From contig CALARR010000339.1 of the NCBI GenBank assembly GCA_937889015.1, positions 1 to 64,000 of the forward strand: 64,000 nucleotides of DNA. The letters run 5' to 3'. Below the pieces are notes generated by a model, which worked only from the letters and a program-made list of their open reading frames with translations, did not search any database and was not told where the DNA came from. How positions within the stretch are numbered: the stretch's first letter is position 1; every line of letters begins with the position of its first letter. Shown here piece by piece: positions 52,517 through 61,263 of the stretch. Source of the DNA: an uncultured Planctomycetales bacterium. GTDB lineage: Bacteria > Planctomycetota > Planctomycetia > Pirellulales > Thermoguttaceae. Made by a program: the position numbers and the translations under genes.

Positions 52517-53386
52517 CTATTCCGTGGTGCCCGTTTCGTCCGATTCGAGGGGTTTCACCTGTTTGGGCAGCTTCTTCTGCTCCGATTCCACGCGGCGTTC
52601 GATCTTCTTGACGTCCTCTGCCGCTGGTAACTGCTCGGGGACGATGCCCCTCTTGCCGAGCAACTTGCGGACCTCCTCATTGTTCCTCACGTGTTCGTGG
52701 GTGATGCCGGGCTCCGTGCGCAAGTCATCGCGTTTGATGTTGAAGTTCGTGATCTCGTTGGCGAAATCCTTGGCTTTGATGGTGATCGTGGGCAGAAAGT
52801 CGGCCAATGGCCGGCTGTCTGGCACTCCCAGGCGGTCCTTCATCTGCTGGGTGCTATGACCGCCGAAAAGAGCCTGGTCGCCCTTGCTGCGGATGCGGCC
52901 AAAGCTCTTCTCGTCGCCTACGCGTTCGAAGATGATGCCCGACAACTCCTTCTCCGAAGTTGTCAGTTTCTTCCTCGCTCGGAGGCGTTCCACCTCAGCC
53001 AGCCGTTGCTCGATGAGTTCCTGCCTCCGGGTTTGGATGGCAAAGTACGTCTGGGCAAAGGCGATCGGCGCCTTCGAGGGATCGCCGTTCTGCGCAATCA
53101 GGTAGCAGGCGTAGCGGGTGAGCATGAAGTCGACGATTTCCCGCTCCGCACCCGTCCCCAGGGGGACCATTTTGCCGGTTTCGGCAAAATGGTCGTGTGG
53201 GTCGTAACCAGCGTTCTGGCAAGCGATTATGGCTCTCTGGATCACCTGTTCAAAGCTCCGCCAGGTCTGATAGCCGAGCACGTCTTGAAGATCCCGGGCG
53301 AGCCAGAACTCGACGCCCGTCTCCTGTTCGACGTGCATCATGTGCTCGAAACGGGCGTGCAGTTGGACGATGAGTTCCTTTTCCAC
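52517..53386 (-). CDS. dinD: DNA-damage-inducible protein D (DinD-like)
   Basis: GTG at 53386 has AAGGAG eight bases upstream and gives 289 residues, the length of DinD. The BRO-N-like DNA-binding domain is at the start: FWLARDLQDVLGYQTWRSFE, DHFAETGKMV and VDFMLTRYACYLIAQNGDPS. The DinD-specific part follows (TTSEKELSGIIFERVGDEKS, LFGGHSTQQMKDRLGVPDSR), then KRDDLRTEPGITHEHVRNNE. Escherichia coli DinD is an SOS-regulated inhibitor of RecA; no SOS box was sought here with a known consensus. It stands out from its glycan-enzyme neighbours and is probably mobile cargo. Confidence 0.92.
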   Translation of the reverse strand: MEKELIVQLHARFEHMMHVEQETGVEFWLARDLQDVLGYQTWRSFEQVIQRAIIACQNAGYDPHDHFAETGKMVPLGTGAEREIVDFMLTRYACYLIAQNGDPSKAPIAFAQTYFAIQTRRQELIEQRLAEVERLRARKKLTTSEKELSGIIFERVGDEKSFGRIRSKGDQALFGGHSTQQMKDRLGVPDSRPLADFLPTITIKAKDFANEITNFNIKRDDLRTEPGITHEHVRNNEEVRKLLGKRGIVPEQLPAAEDVKKIERRVESEQKKLPKQVKPLESDETGTTE

Positions 53387-53432
53387 GCGGATGCTCCTTG
53401 GCTACACTCCATAGGGACGGCAAGAGGCTGTC

Positions 53433-53884
53433 TCAAAGAGTTTGGCCCGACTCAGAGACGTCTTCGTAGCGCCACTTCCGATCGACATGCTCAATCACCG
53501 CCTCTCTCTGTGAGCCAAGCATCCATTCAAGTGATTGCGGCCACCCTTCTCGTGACCTAAGGCAGTCGTTTTGATCCAGGAAGAGCACGACGCAACGGCC
53601 CGATTCAACCAGCGAACTGCGGTAACGAATTCCATCGACGGGCAGCCCGTCATGTGAATGCACAAAGTAACGGACGTATTCGGTGAAGACCTGGGGGTCG
53701 GTGCGTAGTCAAGCTCAGGACGCGGCTTTCCAACCAATCGCTGTACGAATTCGTTGTCATGAACGAATCGTCGTGACAAGGTGTCGCTGAAGCTCCTCAG
53801 GAATCCAACGTTATGTCGCCATCCTCGCCCGTCGCTAATGCCCAGTGCTTCCCAATCTGTGGCCTGCTCTGGTTCTGCCTCCAT
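53433..53884 (-). pseudogene. Frameshifted RES-domain (toxin-like) gene
   Basis: In one frame from 53884 the sequence reads EPEQATDWEALGIS, GFLRSFSDTLSRRF and PRPELDYAPTP. In another frame it continues YVRYFVHSHDGLPVDGIRYR and ESGRCVVLFLDQNDCL, the conserved C-terminal end of RES domains (DYxPTQ, then DGIxYxSS). The frames join at a run of five G bases (53693-53697) where three would restore the frame. The N-terminal half of the domain is not recognisable. No Xre-type antitoxin gene is beside it. The rest of the 53387-54238 gap shows no gene. Confidence 0.7.
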
Positions 53885-54238
53885 AAGCTTGTTCCTTGCC
53901 TTTGAAACGACATGCTTTGACGAAAGAGTGGCCAAGGCTGCCTGAATGCCTCCCGACGGCCGAGGGCGGGGTGGCACGTCATACAGCCTGGCCTTCTACC
54001 CCCTTTGCTGCTGGCATAATCTACCATCTCATCCACCGAGCCGGCAATCACCGATCGTTCTTCCCGCTGAAGGATCGCTGCGTGCCTGCGTGAAGGTCGA
54101 TCCTCGCGGCCAGAAACCTCTGGAATTGCCCGGCGTCCGGCGGCAGCCAACCCACACCCACACTCCGCTCTGTTATACTGGAATCCAAATTGAAGGCCCG
54201 GGCAGGTGGAGTAGCCAGGAATCTCTAGGGGAGCCCTG

Positions 54239-55408
54239 ATGCGGAGCGTGTGCCTGAGTATGATCGGGGTTGTCTGGGTAGTTTCGCCCTGGGCGTTTGC
54301 CACCGAAGGGCCGGCAGGGCAGGGATTTCCCGACAAAGAGATCCTGGTTGGAGTGAACTACTTCGCCGGATGGTGGGAGCCGTTGCCCAACAAATGGCAC
54401 GGCCATGGCTGGACGGTCCACGAGCCGGACTGGCGGTGCGAGAATCCGCAACGCGATCCGCTGCTGGGCATCTACAACGATCAGGCCACGATGGATCGGG
54501 AAATTGTCGCGGCGGCCGGGTATGGGGTCGATTTCTTTGCGATCCTGTGGTACTTCCCCGCGCCGGAGAGCAAGCACCGGGAGGACTGCAAGTGGCTCAA
54601 CCGAGGCGTGGAGAACTTCCAGCGATCGCCCGAGGCGCGGCGCATGCGGTTTTTCGTCGAGTACTGCAACCACGACCTGTCGGCCGCGCGGACCGACGCG
54701 GAGTGGGAACAATGCCTGGCCACCTGGCTGGCCGCGATGCGCCACCCGAGCTATTTGCGTGTCGGCGGCCGCTTGGTGTTCAAGGTCCACGACTCCAGCG
54801 GCTTCTTCCGGCAGAATGGCCAGGATGTCGAGTGTTGCCGTGCCCGGTTGAAACGCCTGCGTGCCGCGGCACGCGAGGCCGGCCTGGGCGAGATACTGAT
54901 CGGCGGCGGGCTCATGGCCCGATCCGAGGTGAAGCCGGGTTCGGTGGTCGCGCGCCTGTACGATTTCACGGCCACGTACATGAGCATCCCGGCCGTCGAA
55001 GTGGTCGACTCCGAGCAACCATACGCGCTGCTGGCCCAGGAGGCGAGCGAGGCGCGTGCCCGGCACGCGGCTGACCCCATCCCCTGGGTTCCGTACCTGG
55101 CTGCCGGCTGGAATCCGCGTCCCTGGACGCACCCCAAGGCGGACGAGAACCACCGGCGGTTCTTCGCGTTCCCCACGCGCGACCAATGGGCCGATGAGCT
55201 GCGCCGGATGCGCGACGACCTGGGCCGATGCCCGGGCCTGGGGCTGCCGCTGGCCGATGGGCGGCGGCAGAAGGTCTTCACCATTTACGCATGGAACGAG
55301 TTCGGCGAAGGGGGAATTGTCGCTCCCACCCGGGCCGACCGGTACATGAAGCTCGACGCGGTGCGCGAGGTCTTTGGAGGGAACGGTGATCCGCCGTCGG
55401 GCCGATGA
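54239..55408 (+). CDS. Secreted WbsX/GH99-like TIM-barrel protein
   Basis: ATG at 54239 follows GGGGAG and gives 389 residues with a short signal peptide ending PWAFA. The family pattern of WbsX/GH99-like proteins is clear: ILVGVNYFAGWWEP, GVDFFAILWYFPAPES, MRFFVEYCNHDL, VFKVHDSSGF and KVFTIYAWNEFGEGGIVAP. The Glu of WNEFGEGG is the likely active-site residue by analogy with GH99. It is homologous to the C-terminal domain of the protein at 50554-52449, so the window holds two members. It would act on a secreted glycan. Confidence 0.85.
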   Translation: MRSVCLSMIGVVWVVSPWAFATEGPAGQGFPDKEILVGVNYFAGWWEPLPNKWHGHGWTVHEPDWRCENPQRDPLLGIYNDQATMDREIVAAAGYGVDFFAILWYFPAPESKHREDCKWLNRGVENFQRSPEARRMRFFVEYCNHDLSAARTDAEWEQCLATWLAAMRHPSYLRVGGRLVFKVHDSSGFFRQNGQDVECCRARLKRLRAAAREAGLGEILIGGGLMARSEVKPGSVVARLYDFTATYMSIPAVEVVDSEQPYALLAQEASEARARHAADPIPWVPYLAAGWNPRPWTHPKADENHRRFFAFPTRDQWADELRRMRDDLGRCPGLGLPLADGRRQKVFTIYAWNEFGEGGIVAPTRADRYMKLDAVREVFGGNGDPPSGR

Positions 55409-55467
55409 CTCGTTGCTATGCCGAGCCGGTTACAGGCGCATGATCGCCGCGAAGGCTCTCGGATCGC

Positions 55468-56784
55468 CTACCTCGTCGGCACGAGTGCCCACAGAGCTGC
55501 TGTCATGGCGTAGTTCGTCGACCATCCCGAGTTGAGGCTTCCGAAATCGACTCGTTGGAGCATCTGGCACACTCCGTCCCGCGCCTGGCGGACCCGCTGC
55601 GGACTCTGCGACAGCAGGGCCACCTGCCAGGCCTCGAACGGCGAGGTCATGGTCATGTAGTCGTAGCGGTGTCGCATTCGCCCCGGCACGTCTGGCGATT
55701 TGGCCGGCACGCCGGCCTTCTGCCACAGGTCCATCACCGTCGCCTTGGAGTCGACCGTCAGGCCCAGCGGCTTCAGGAATGCGTTGGCTTCGGCATCGTC
55801 GGGAGGCGTGGTCCAGGGCAGACGCCGCCAGGACAGGAAGTAGGGGCTCGTCAGCATGTCGTCCGCCATCCGGACCACGCGCCGCCGCAGGATGGTCTTG
55901 TGCTCGGCGTTTGCGGTCGCCCGGCGCAGCGTTTCGGTGCGGAATGCGTCCTGGTTGGAGAAGAGGTCCCAACGCCCCGGTTGCGTCGGGTCGATCTCTT
56001 CGTCGAGCAATCTCCACCGCAGGCCGTCCTCTTCCTGCCCGAACTGGTCATAGAGCGATTTCCAATGGGCGTCGCCCGTCAGGTCGTAGGCTGTGGCCAG
56101 CATGAGCAGCAGAATCGCCGCGTCGGCCGATGTGCGCGACAGAATGCTGCCGCCGGCGTGGGCCTCGACCGAACCGTCCTCCGACAGGATCGACCAGCCG
56201 TTCTTCTCCAGACGCCGGACCACCTGCAGCGTCACTTCACGGATCCAGTCCTTCTCGGACGGAGAGGCGAGCCGGCTCCGCGCGTATCGCCACAGGCCGC
56301 AGACGAACAGGGTGTGCTGATCGCGCGAGGAATCGGGGTAGTAGCTCTTGCCGTCGGGGTGTGGGCCGCGGGGAATGAACCCGGGCACGGGGCTGAGGGT
56401 CCCGATGCGTCGCATGCCGCGGAAGATACGCCGGGCCAGTTCCGCGAAGCAGGCGTTTCCGGTGGCCTCTTCGGCATCGCAGAGGGCGAACAGAAGCATG
56501 CCGTTCTGGTAAGCGACGTCCTCGATTCCGGCCCCGTAGCCCCACGGTTTGAACTCGCCGCGCACGCGCTTCGCGGCGATTTCGGCCGGGCTTTCGAGCA
56601 CCTCGATGCCTCGTGGGCCGTTGATGCGGATTCCGTAGGCCAGGTCCGTGGCCGGGCTGAAAAAGCCTTCGACGTACTCGTGCAGAAGCGATTCGACGCG
56701 AGCGGCCGATGGCGACTCGGCCTGTGCGCCGGTCACCAGCGTCAGCAGGCAGGCCAACACGACAAAGCATGTTCTCCACATCAT
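55468..56784 (-). CDS. Secreted alpha/alpha-barrel-type protein of unknown substrate
   Basis: The 438-residue product has a signal peptide (MMWRTCFVVLACLLTLVTGA). The rest alternates amphipathic helices typical of (alpha/alpha)6 barrels of glycoside hydrolases or lyases: YQNGMLLFALCDAEEATGNA, RISR-type GMRRIGTLSPVPGFIPRGPH, ADAAILLLMLATAYDLTGDA and SPFEAWQVALLSQSPQRVRQ. No confident family or catalytic residue can be assigned. It is divergent from the helicase gene. Confidence 0.7.
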   Translation of the reverse strand: MMWRTCFVVLACLLTLVTGAQAESPSAARVESLLHEYVEGFFSPATDLAYGIRINGPRGIEVLESPAEIAAKRVRGEFKPWGYGAGIEDVAYQNGMLLFALCDAEEATGNACFAELARRIFRGMRRIGTLSPVPGFIPRGPHPDGKSYYPDSSRDQHTLFVCGLWRYARSRLASPSEKDWIREVTLQVVRRLEKNGWSILSEDGSVEAHAGGSILSRTSADAAILLLMLATAYDLTGDAHWKSLYDQFGQEEDGLRWRLLDEEIDPTQPGRWDLFSNQDAFRTETLRRATANAEHKTILRRRVVRMADDMLTSPYFLSWRRLPWTTPPDDAEANAFLKPLGLTVDSKATVMDLWQKAGVPAKSPDVPGRMRHRYDYMTMTSPFEAWQVALLSQSPQRVRQARDGVCQMLQRVDFGSLNSGWSTNYAMTAALWALVPTR

Positions 56785-56913
56785 TGCAGGTCTCCGGGGA
56801 AGAAACTCCAGGTGTTGTCACGAGGGTACCGGGGTGGTTGGGGAAAATCAAGAGAGACGGGCGCTGGACACGGCCCCCTTGCCGTTGCGGTCCGCGTGGG
56901 TGACAATCGGGGC

Positions 56914-59295
56914 ATGTCGAATCCCACCCCCTCGCGCGACGAATTGGCCACCCGCTACATCGAACAGCTTCCCTTTGCGCCTTACCCGGTGCAGGAGGAG
57001 GCCCTGCTGGCATGGTTCGCCACGGACGAGGGCGTGCTGGTGACTGCGCCGACGGGGATGGGTAAGACGCTGATCGCCGAGGCGGCCTTGTTCGAGGCCT
57101 TGCACACGGGGCGCGTGGCCTATTACACCACGCCGCTGATCGCCCTCTGTGAACAGAAGTTCCGCGAGATGCAGGACTCAGCCGTGCGGTGGGGCTTTTC
57201 GGCCAGCGACGTGGGGCTGGTGACCGGGAACCGGCGCGAGAATCCGGACGCGCGCGTGCTGGTCGTGGTGGCCGAGATTCTGCTGAACCGCCTGCTGCAC
57301 GGGTCGGCCTTTGATTTCGACGAGGTCAGCGCGGTCGTGATGGACGAGTTCCATAGTTTCTCCGACCCGGAACGGGGCGTGGTCTGGGAACTGACCCTGG
57401 GGCTGCTGCCCAAGCACGTGCGCCTGTTGTTGCTGTCGGCCACGGTCGGCAACGCGATGGACTTTCTGCACTGGCTGCGGCTGTCGCACGAGCGCACGCT
57501 GGAACTGGTGCGGGGCGAGGAGCGCCGCGTGCCGCTGGCTTTCCAGTGGGTTGGCGACGAACTGCTGGTCGAGCAGATCGAGCTGATGGCCGCGGGCGAC
57601 GACGAGACGCGGAAGACGCCGACGCTGATCTTCTGCTTCAACCGCGAAGAGTGCTGGACCGTGGCCGAACAGCTCAAGGGCAAACGCGTGCTGGGTCACG
57701 TGCAGCAGGATCAGCTCGCGCGGGAATTGGACCGCTACGACTGGTCACAGGGGGCGGGGCCCAAGCTGCGGCAGCTCTTGCAGCGGGGCGTGGGGGTGCA
57801 TCATGCGGGCGTGCTGCCGAAGTACCGCCGAGTGGTGGAAGAGTTGTTTCAGAAGAAGTTGCTTTCGGTGGCCGTGTGCACGGAGACGCTTTCGGCCGGA
57901 ATCAATCTGCCGGCCCGATCGGTGGTGCTGCCGAACATCTTGAAGGGCCCGCCGGGCAAGCAGAAGGTGATCGACCCGAGTTCGGCGCACCAGATCTTCG
58001 GCCGGGCCGGGCGTCCGCAATACGACACGCAGGGCTACGTTTACGTGCTGGCCCACGAGGATGACGTGAAGATCGGGCGCTGGAAGCAGAAGTACGACCA
58101 GATCCCGGAGAACACGAAGGATCCGGGCCTGATGAAGGCCAAGAAGGACCTGAAGCGCAAGATGCCCAAGCGGCGCGAGAATCAGCAGTACTGGACCGAG
58201 GCCCAGTTCCAGAAGCTGCGCGAGGCCGAGCCGGGCAAACTGTACAGCCGGGGGCATCTGCCGTGGCGCCTGTTGGCCTACATGCTCGACGCCTCGCCCG
58301 AGGTGGACCTGCTGCGGCGCCTGGTGAGCAAACGGCTGATGGACAGCGGCCGGATCGAGGCCGGGCAGCGCGAGTTGGACCGGATGCTGATGACCTTGTG
58401 GCGCGGCGGGTACGTGGACCTGGAGCCGGAGCCGCCGAAGAAGGACGAGCAGGCAGAGGCCGCGGCGAAGGCGGCGGCCGCGGCGAAGGCGCAGGCGGAG
58501 AAGTCGGGGCTGTTCGGCAAGCAGCAGATGGAACTGCTCAAAGCGTTGGGCAAGCTGCCGGAGCCCGAACCGGAACCAGAACCGTATCGGCCGGTGTTGG
58601 CCCGTGCGACGCCGGAACTTCAGAAACTGCTGGCCTTCCGCGGGATCAATCCGCTGTACGCGGTCTTCCTGGTGAATCAACTGGGCACGGCCAACCGGCA
58701 GGAACGCGTTCAGGCGATGGAGAGCGTGTTGGAATTGCCGCGTTCGATCGGGCCGGCGGTGCGCGTGCCGCGGCAGTGGGACTTGCCGCAGGGGCCGTTG
58801 GCCACGACGCGTTTGGACCCGCTGCTGCTGCAATTGGGGCTAGCCACGGCCGAAGAGTTGGTGGAACAGCCGCGTTCGGACGATGCGCCGCGCCGCCGGA
58901 GCTTCGACGAGGAACCGGTGCGCGTGCTGACGCTGGCCGACAAGCTTCGTCGACTGTTCGACTATGATTTTCCGAGCGTACACGACCTCTACACGTGGCC
59001 GGTCTGGGCGGCCGGCGAGTTGCTGGAGTTTCGCGGTGACTTCAATGGCTACATCACCAGCAAGGGGTTGCACAAGCAGGAAGGGATCATCTTCCGGCAT
59101 GCGTTGCGGCTGATTCTGCTGGTGGCCGAGTTCCTGCCGATGTGCCCGCCCGACACGAGCGAAGAGGAATGGCGAGGGGACTTGGAGGAGATTTCCGCGC
59201 TGTTGACAGAGAGTTGCCGCCGGGTGGATCCTACGAGTACGGAGAAGGTCCTGGAGGAGGTGGCCGCGGCCGCCGATGCCGCGGACGACGACTGA
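56914..59295 (+). CDS. Ski2-like DExH-box helicase
   Basis: From ATG at 56914 the product is 793 residues; an open frame runs upstream to 55555, but it overlaps the divergent gene and lacks helicase motifs. Motif I is APTGMGKT (residues 45-52), motif II VMDEFHSF, motif III LLSATVGN, motif V VHHAGVLPKYRR region and motif VI QIFGRAGRPQYD, the Ski2/Brr2-type signature. A winged-helix/ratchet-like middle and a charged Ala/Lys/Glu linker (about 505-540, AAAKAAAAAKAQAEKSG) follow. It is cytoplasmic and probably unwinds RNA or DNA; no partner gene is beside it. Confidence 0.9.
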   Translation: MSNPTPSRDELATRYIEQLPFAPYPVQEEALLAWFATDEGVLVTAPTGMGKTLIAEAALFEALHTGRVAYYTTPLIALCEQKFREMQDSAVRWGFSASDVGLVTGNRRENPDARVLVVVAEILLNRLLHGSAFDFDEVSAVVMDEFHSFSDPERGVVWELTLGLLPKHVRLLLLSATVGNAMDFLHWLRLSHERTLELVRGEERRVPLAFQWVGDELLVEQIELMAAGDDETRKTPTLIFCFNREECWTVAEQLKGKRVLGHVQQDQLARELDRYDWSQGAGPKLRQLLQRGVGVHHAGVLPKYRRVVEELFQKKLLSVAVCTETLSAGINLPARSVVLPNILKGPPGKQKVIDPSSAHQIFGRAGRPQYDTQGYVYVLAHEDDVKIGRWKQKYDQIPENTKDPGLMKAKKDLKRKMPKRRENQQYWTEAQFQKLREAEPGKLYSRGHLPWRLLAYMLDASPEVDLLRRLVSKRLMDSGRIEAGQRELDRMLMTLWRGGYVDLEPEPPKKDEQAEAAAKAAAAAKAQAEKSGLFGKQQMELLKALGKLPEPEPEPEPYRPVLARATPELQKLLAFRGINPLYAVFLVNQLGTANRQERVQAMESVLELPRSIGPAVRVPRQWDLPQGPLATTRLDPLLLQLGLATAEELVEQPRSDDAPRRRSFDEEPVRVLTLADKLRRLFDYDFPSVHDLYTWPVWAAGELLEFRGDFNGYITSKGLHKQEGIIFRHALRLILLVAEFLPMCPPDTSEEEWRGDLEEISALLTESCRRVDPTSTEKVLEEVAAAADAADDD

Positions 59296-59323
59296 TTGGA
59301 GCAGGCTGCACGGGAGGGTGAAG

Positions 59324-59899
59324 ATGACTGCGAAACAAGTGCTCTTCGGATGCGCGGTATTGTGGAGCATCGGGCCGGGGTTGCTTTGGCCGGTTGGGAC
59401 TTGTGCGGAGGAACCCACTCTGACGATCCGCAATCTGAGTGCGGCGTCGGGCAAGTTGTATCTGATCGAGCCGTGTGGGTTCATCCAAGGCGGGAAACAG
59501 TATATTGACCGGGACTACCTGCTGGAGTACGTGCCCGAGGCCCTGAAGGGGCGGACCTTGGTCCAGACGGCCGGCAATGACAAACTGATCGACGAGAACG
59601 AGACCTGTTTGAGTTTCGAGGTCAACGTGCCGGTGACCGTGTATGTCGTCTACAGCGACAAGCTGCGCGTTTTACCGGGATGGCTCAAAGAGTTCCAGGA
59701 TACGCGCTGGAAAATGACCCGCAAGGACACGAACCCGAGCACCTTGAAGGGCATCTTCACGCTGCTGGCCAAGGACTTTCCGGCCGGCAAGGTCACCCTG
59801 TACGGCAACCTCTCGAAGGCCATGGCCGCCGACCCCGAGTTCGTGAAGCTGAAGGGAAGTACTTTCTGTATGTACAGCGTGGTCGTGGCACCGCGGTGA
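59324..59899 (+). CDS. Secreted protein of unknown function
   Basis: ATG at 59324 has GGAGGG seven bases upstream and gives 191 residues with a signal peptide (LFGCAVLWSIGPGLLWPVGT). The mature part is beta-rich: EEPTLTIRNLSAASGKLYLI, DRDYLLEYVPEALKGRTLVQ, SFEVNVPVTVYVVYSDKLRV, then KDFPAGKVTLYGNLSK and a final Cys strand FCMYSVVVAPR. The layout looks like a single beta-sandwich carbohydrate- or ligand-binding domain. The family is not recognised. It starts 28 bases after the helicase stop and precedes an esterase gene by 56 bases. Confidence 0.7.
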   Translation: MTAKQVLFGCAVLWSIGPGLLWPVGTCAEEPTLTIRNLSAASGKLYLIEPCGFIQGGKQYIDRDYLLEYVPEALKGRTLVQTAGNDKLIDENETCLSFEVNVPVTVYVVYSDKLRVLPGWLKEFQDTRWKMTRKDTNPSTLKGIFTLLAKDFPAGKVTLYGNLSKAMAADPEFVKLKGSTFCMYSVVVAPR

Positions 59900-59955
59900 T
59901 GTATGAATACCTTGGGCTTTGCTGAGTTACGACTAACCTCCCAGGAGACGCACCG

Positions 59956-61263
59956 ATGACTGACTGTATCCGCTTGCGGCTGTTGGAAAGAATGCCTCTC
60001 CACTGGCCGACGATGCGCGTGGCGATCTTGGTCGCGGCCTTGGCGTCGATGGCTTTTGGTTCGGCCCGGGCCGAGCCAGTGGCCTTTGCGCCGCCGCTGG
60101 TGGACCGGATGGACACGGCCGTTTATAAGGCGCCGCAGGTCTATCCGTTTGCGGCGATGGACAAGGGGGACGTGAAGGCGATCTTCTATCAGGGGCTGCC
60201 GTACCAGGGGCATGAGACACGCGTGTTCGCCTACCTGGGCGTGCCCAAGACGTTGGCCGGCCAACCGGCCGGGGGCAAGAAGGTTCCGGCCATGGTGTTG
60301 GTACACGGCGGCGGCGGAACGGCCTTTCCGGAGTGGGTGGCCATCTGGAACCAGCGTGGCTATGCGGCCGTGGCCATGGATCTGGAAGGGCACGTGCCGA
60401 CCGACAATCCACGCAAACATGCACCGCACGAGCACAGCGGCCCGGCGAAGGACCGCTACTTCTTCGACGGCGGAAAGCCACTGCAAGAGCAGTGGGGCTA
60501 TCATGCTGTGGCCGACGTCATGCTGGCCCAATCGCTGCTGGCCTCGTTACCGGAGGTGGATGCCGAGCGGATCGGGCTGACGGGCATCTCGTGGGGTGGG
60601 GTGATGACGAGCATGGTTTCGGGAGTGGATAGCCGCTTCAAGTGCGCGGTGCCGGTCTACGGATGCGGATTTCTGTACGAATCGAAGTCGGCCTTCAAGA
60701 ACATGTTCGATCCGGACCCGGCCGTGTTCGGGCCGCGCAAGTCGTGGGACCCGGCCGAGCATTTTGTGCGCGCAAAGATGCCCATCTTGTGGATCAGCGG
60801 CGACGCCGACGCCCATTTCTCGGTCGATGTCCTGTCGCGATCGCACCAGGCCTACGGCGGGCTGTCGCGACTGTGCATTCATCCGGCCATGGCGCACGGG
60901 CATCGGCCCGGCTACGATCCGGCGAGTGTTCCGGAGTTGTATGTTTTTGTGGACAGTGTGCTCGTGGGCGGCACGCCCTTGGGACGCGTGACGCGGCAAC
61001 CGGTGGGGCGGGACGCCGTACTGGAATACGAGAGTCCGTGCGCGATCGTCTCGGCCGAGGTTCGCTATTTGACCGAACCGCTGGCCTACGATGCCAAGAA
61101 CAAATTAGTCAGTGTGTGGAAGAAGATGGACGCCCAGGTTATCGATAAGACCTGCACAGTGAAGGCCACCTTGCCGGAGGATGTGCAGGTGTATTACGTC
61201 AACCTCCGCGACGATCGCGCGTGCATCCTTTCCTCGAATCTTATTCAGGTGAAACAGCCATGA
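59956..61263 (+). CDS. Secreted dienelactone-hydrolase/acetyl-xylan-esterase-like alpha/beta hydrolase
   Basis: ATG at 59956 follows AGGAGA and gives 435 residues; a second ATG at 60013 begins the signal peptide core (MRVAILVAALASMAFGSARA). The hydrolase domain has VPAMVLVHGGGGTAFPEWVA (oxyanion HGGG), YAAVAMDLEGH, the nucleophile elbow GLTGISWGGVMTS (Ser about residue 215), ILWISGDADAHF (Asp) and MAHGHRPGY (His). A C-terminal beta domain (about 340-435) ends the protein. It probably removes acyl groups from a glycan. The stop overlaps the next start by four bases (ATGA), so the two are coupled. Confidence 0.88.
   Translation: MTDCIRLRLLERMPLHWPTMRVAILVAALASMAFGSARAEPVAFAPPLVDRMDTAVYKAPQVYPFAAMDKGDVKAIFYQGLPYQGHETRVFAYLGVPKTLAGQPAGGKKVPAMVLVHGGGGTAFPEWVAIWNQRGYAAVAMDLEGHVPTDNPRKHAPHEHSGPAKDRYFFDGGKPLQEQWGYHAVADVMLAQSLLASLPEVDAERIGLTGISWGGVMTSMVSGVDSRFKCAVPVYGCGFLYESKSAFKNMFDPDPAVFGPRKSWDPAEHFVRAKMPILWISGDADAHFSVDVLSRSHQAYGGLSRLCIHPAMAHGHRPGYDPASVPELYVFVDSVLVGGTPLGRVTRQPVGRDAVLEYESPCAIVSAEVRYLTEPLAYDAKNKLVSVWKKMDAQVIDKTCTVKATLPEDVQVYYVNLRDDRACILSSNLIQVKQP

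Noticed and set aside
55555..56913. In-frame upstream extension of the helicase gene by 453 codons
   Set aside because: The extension is antisense to a signal-peptide-bearing gene. Helicase homology starts only at 56914.
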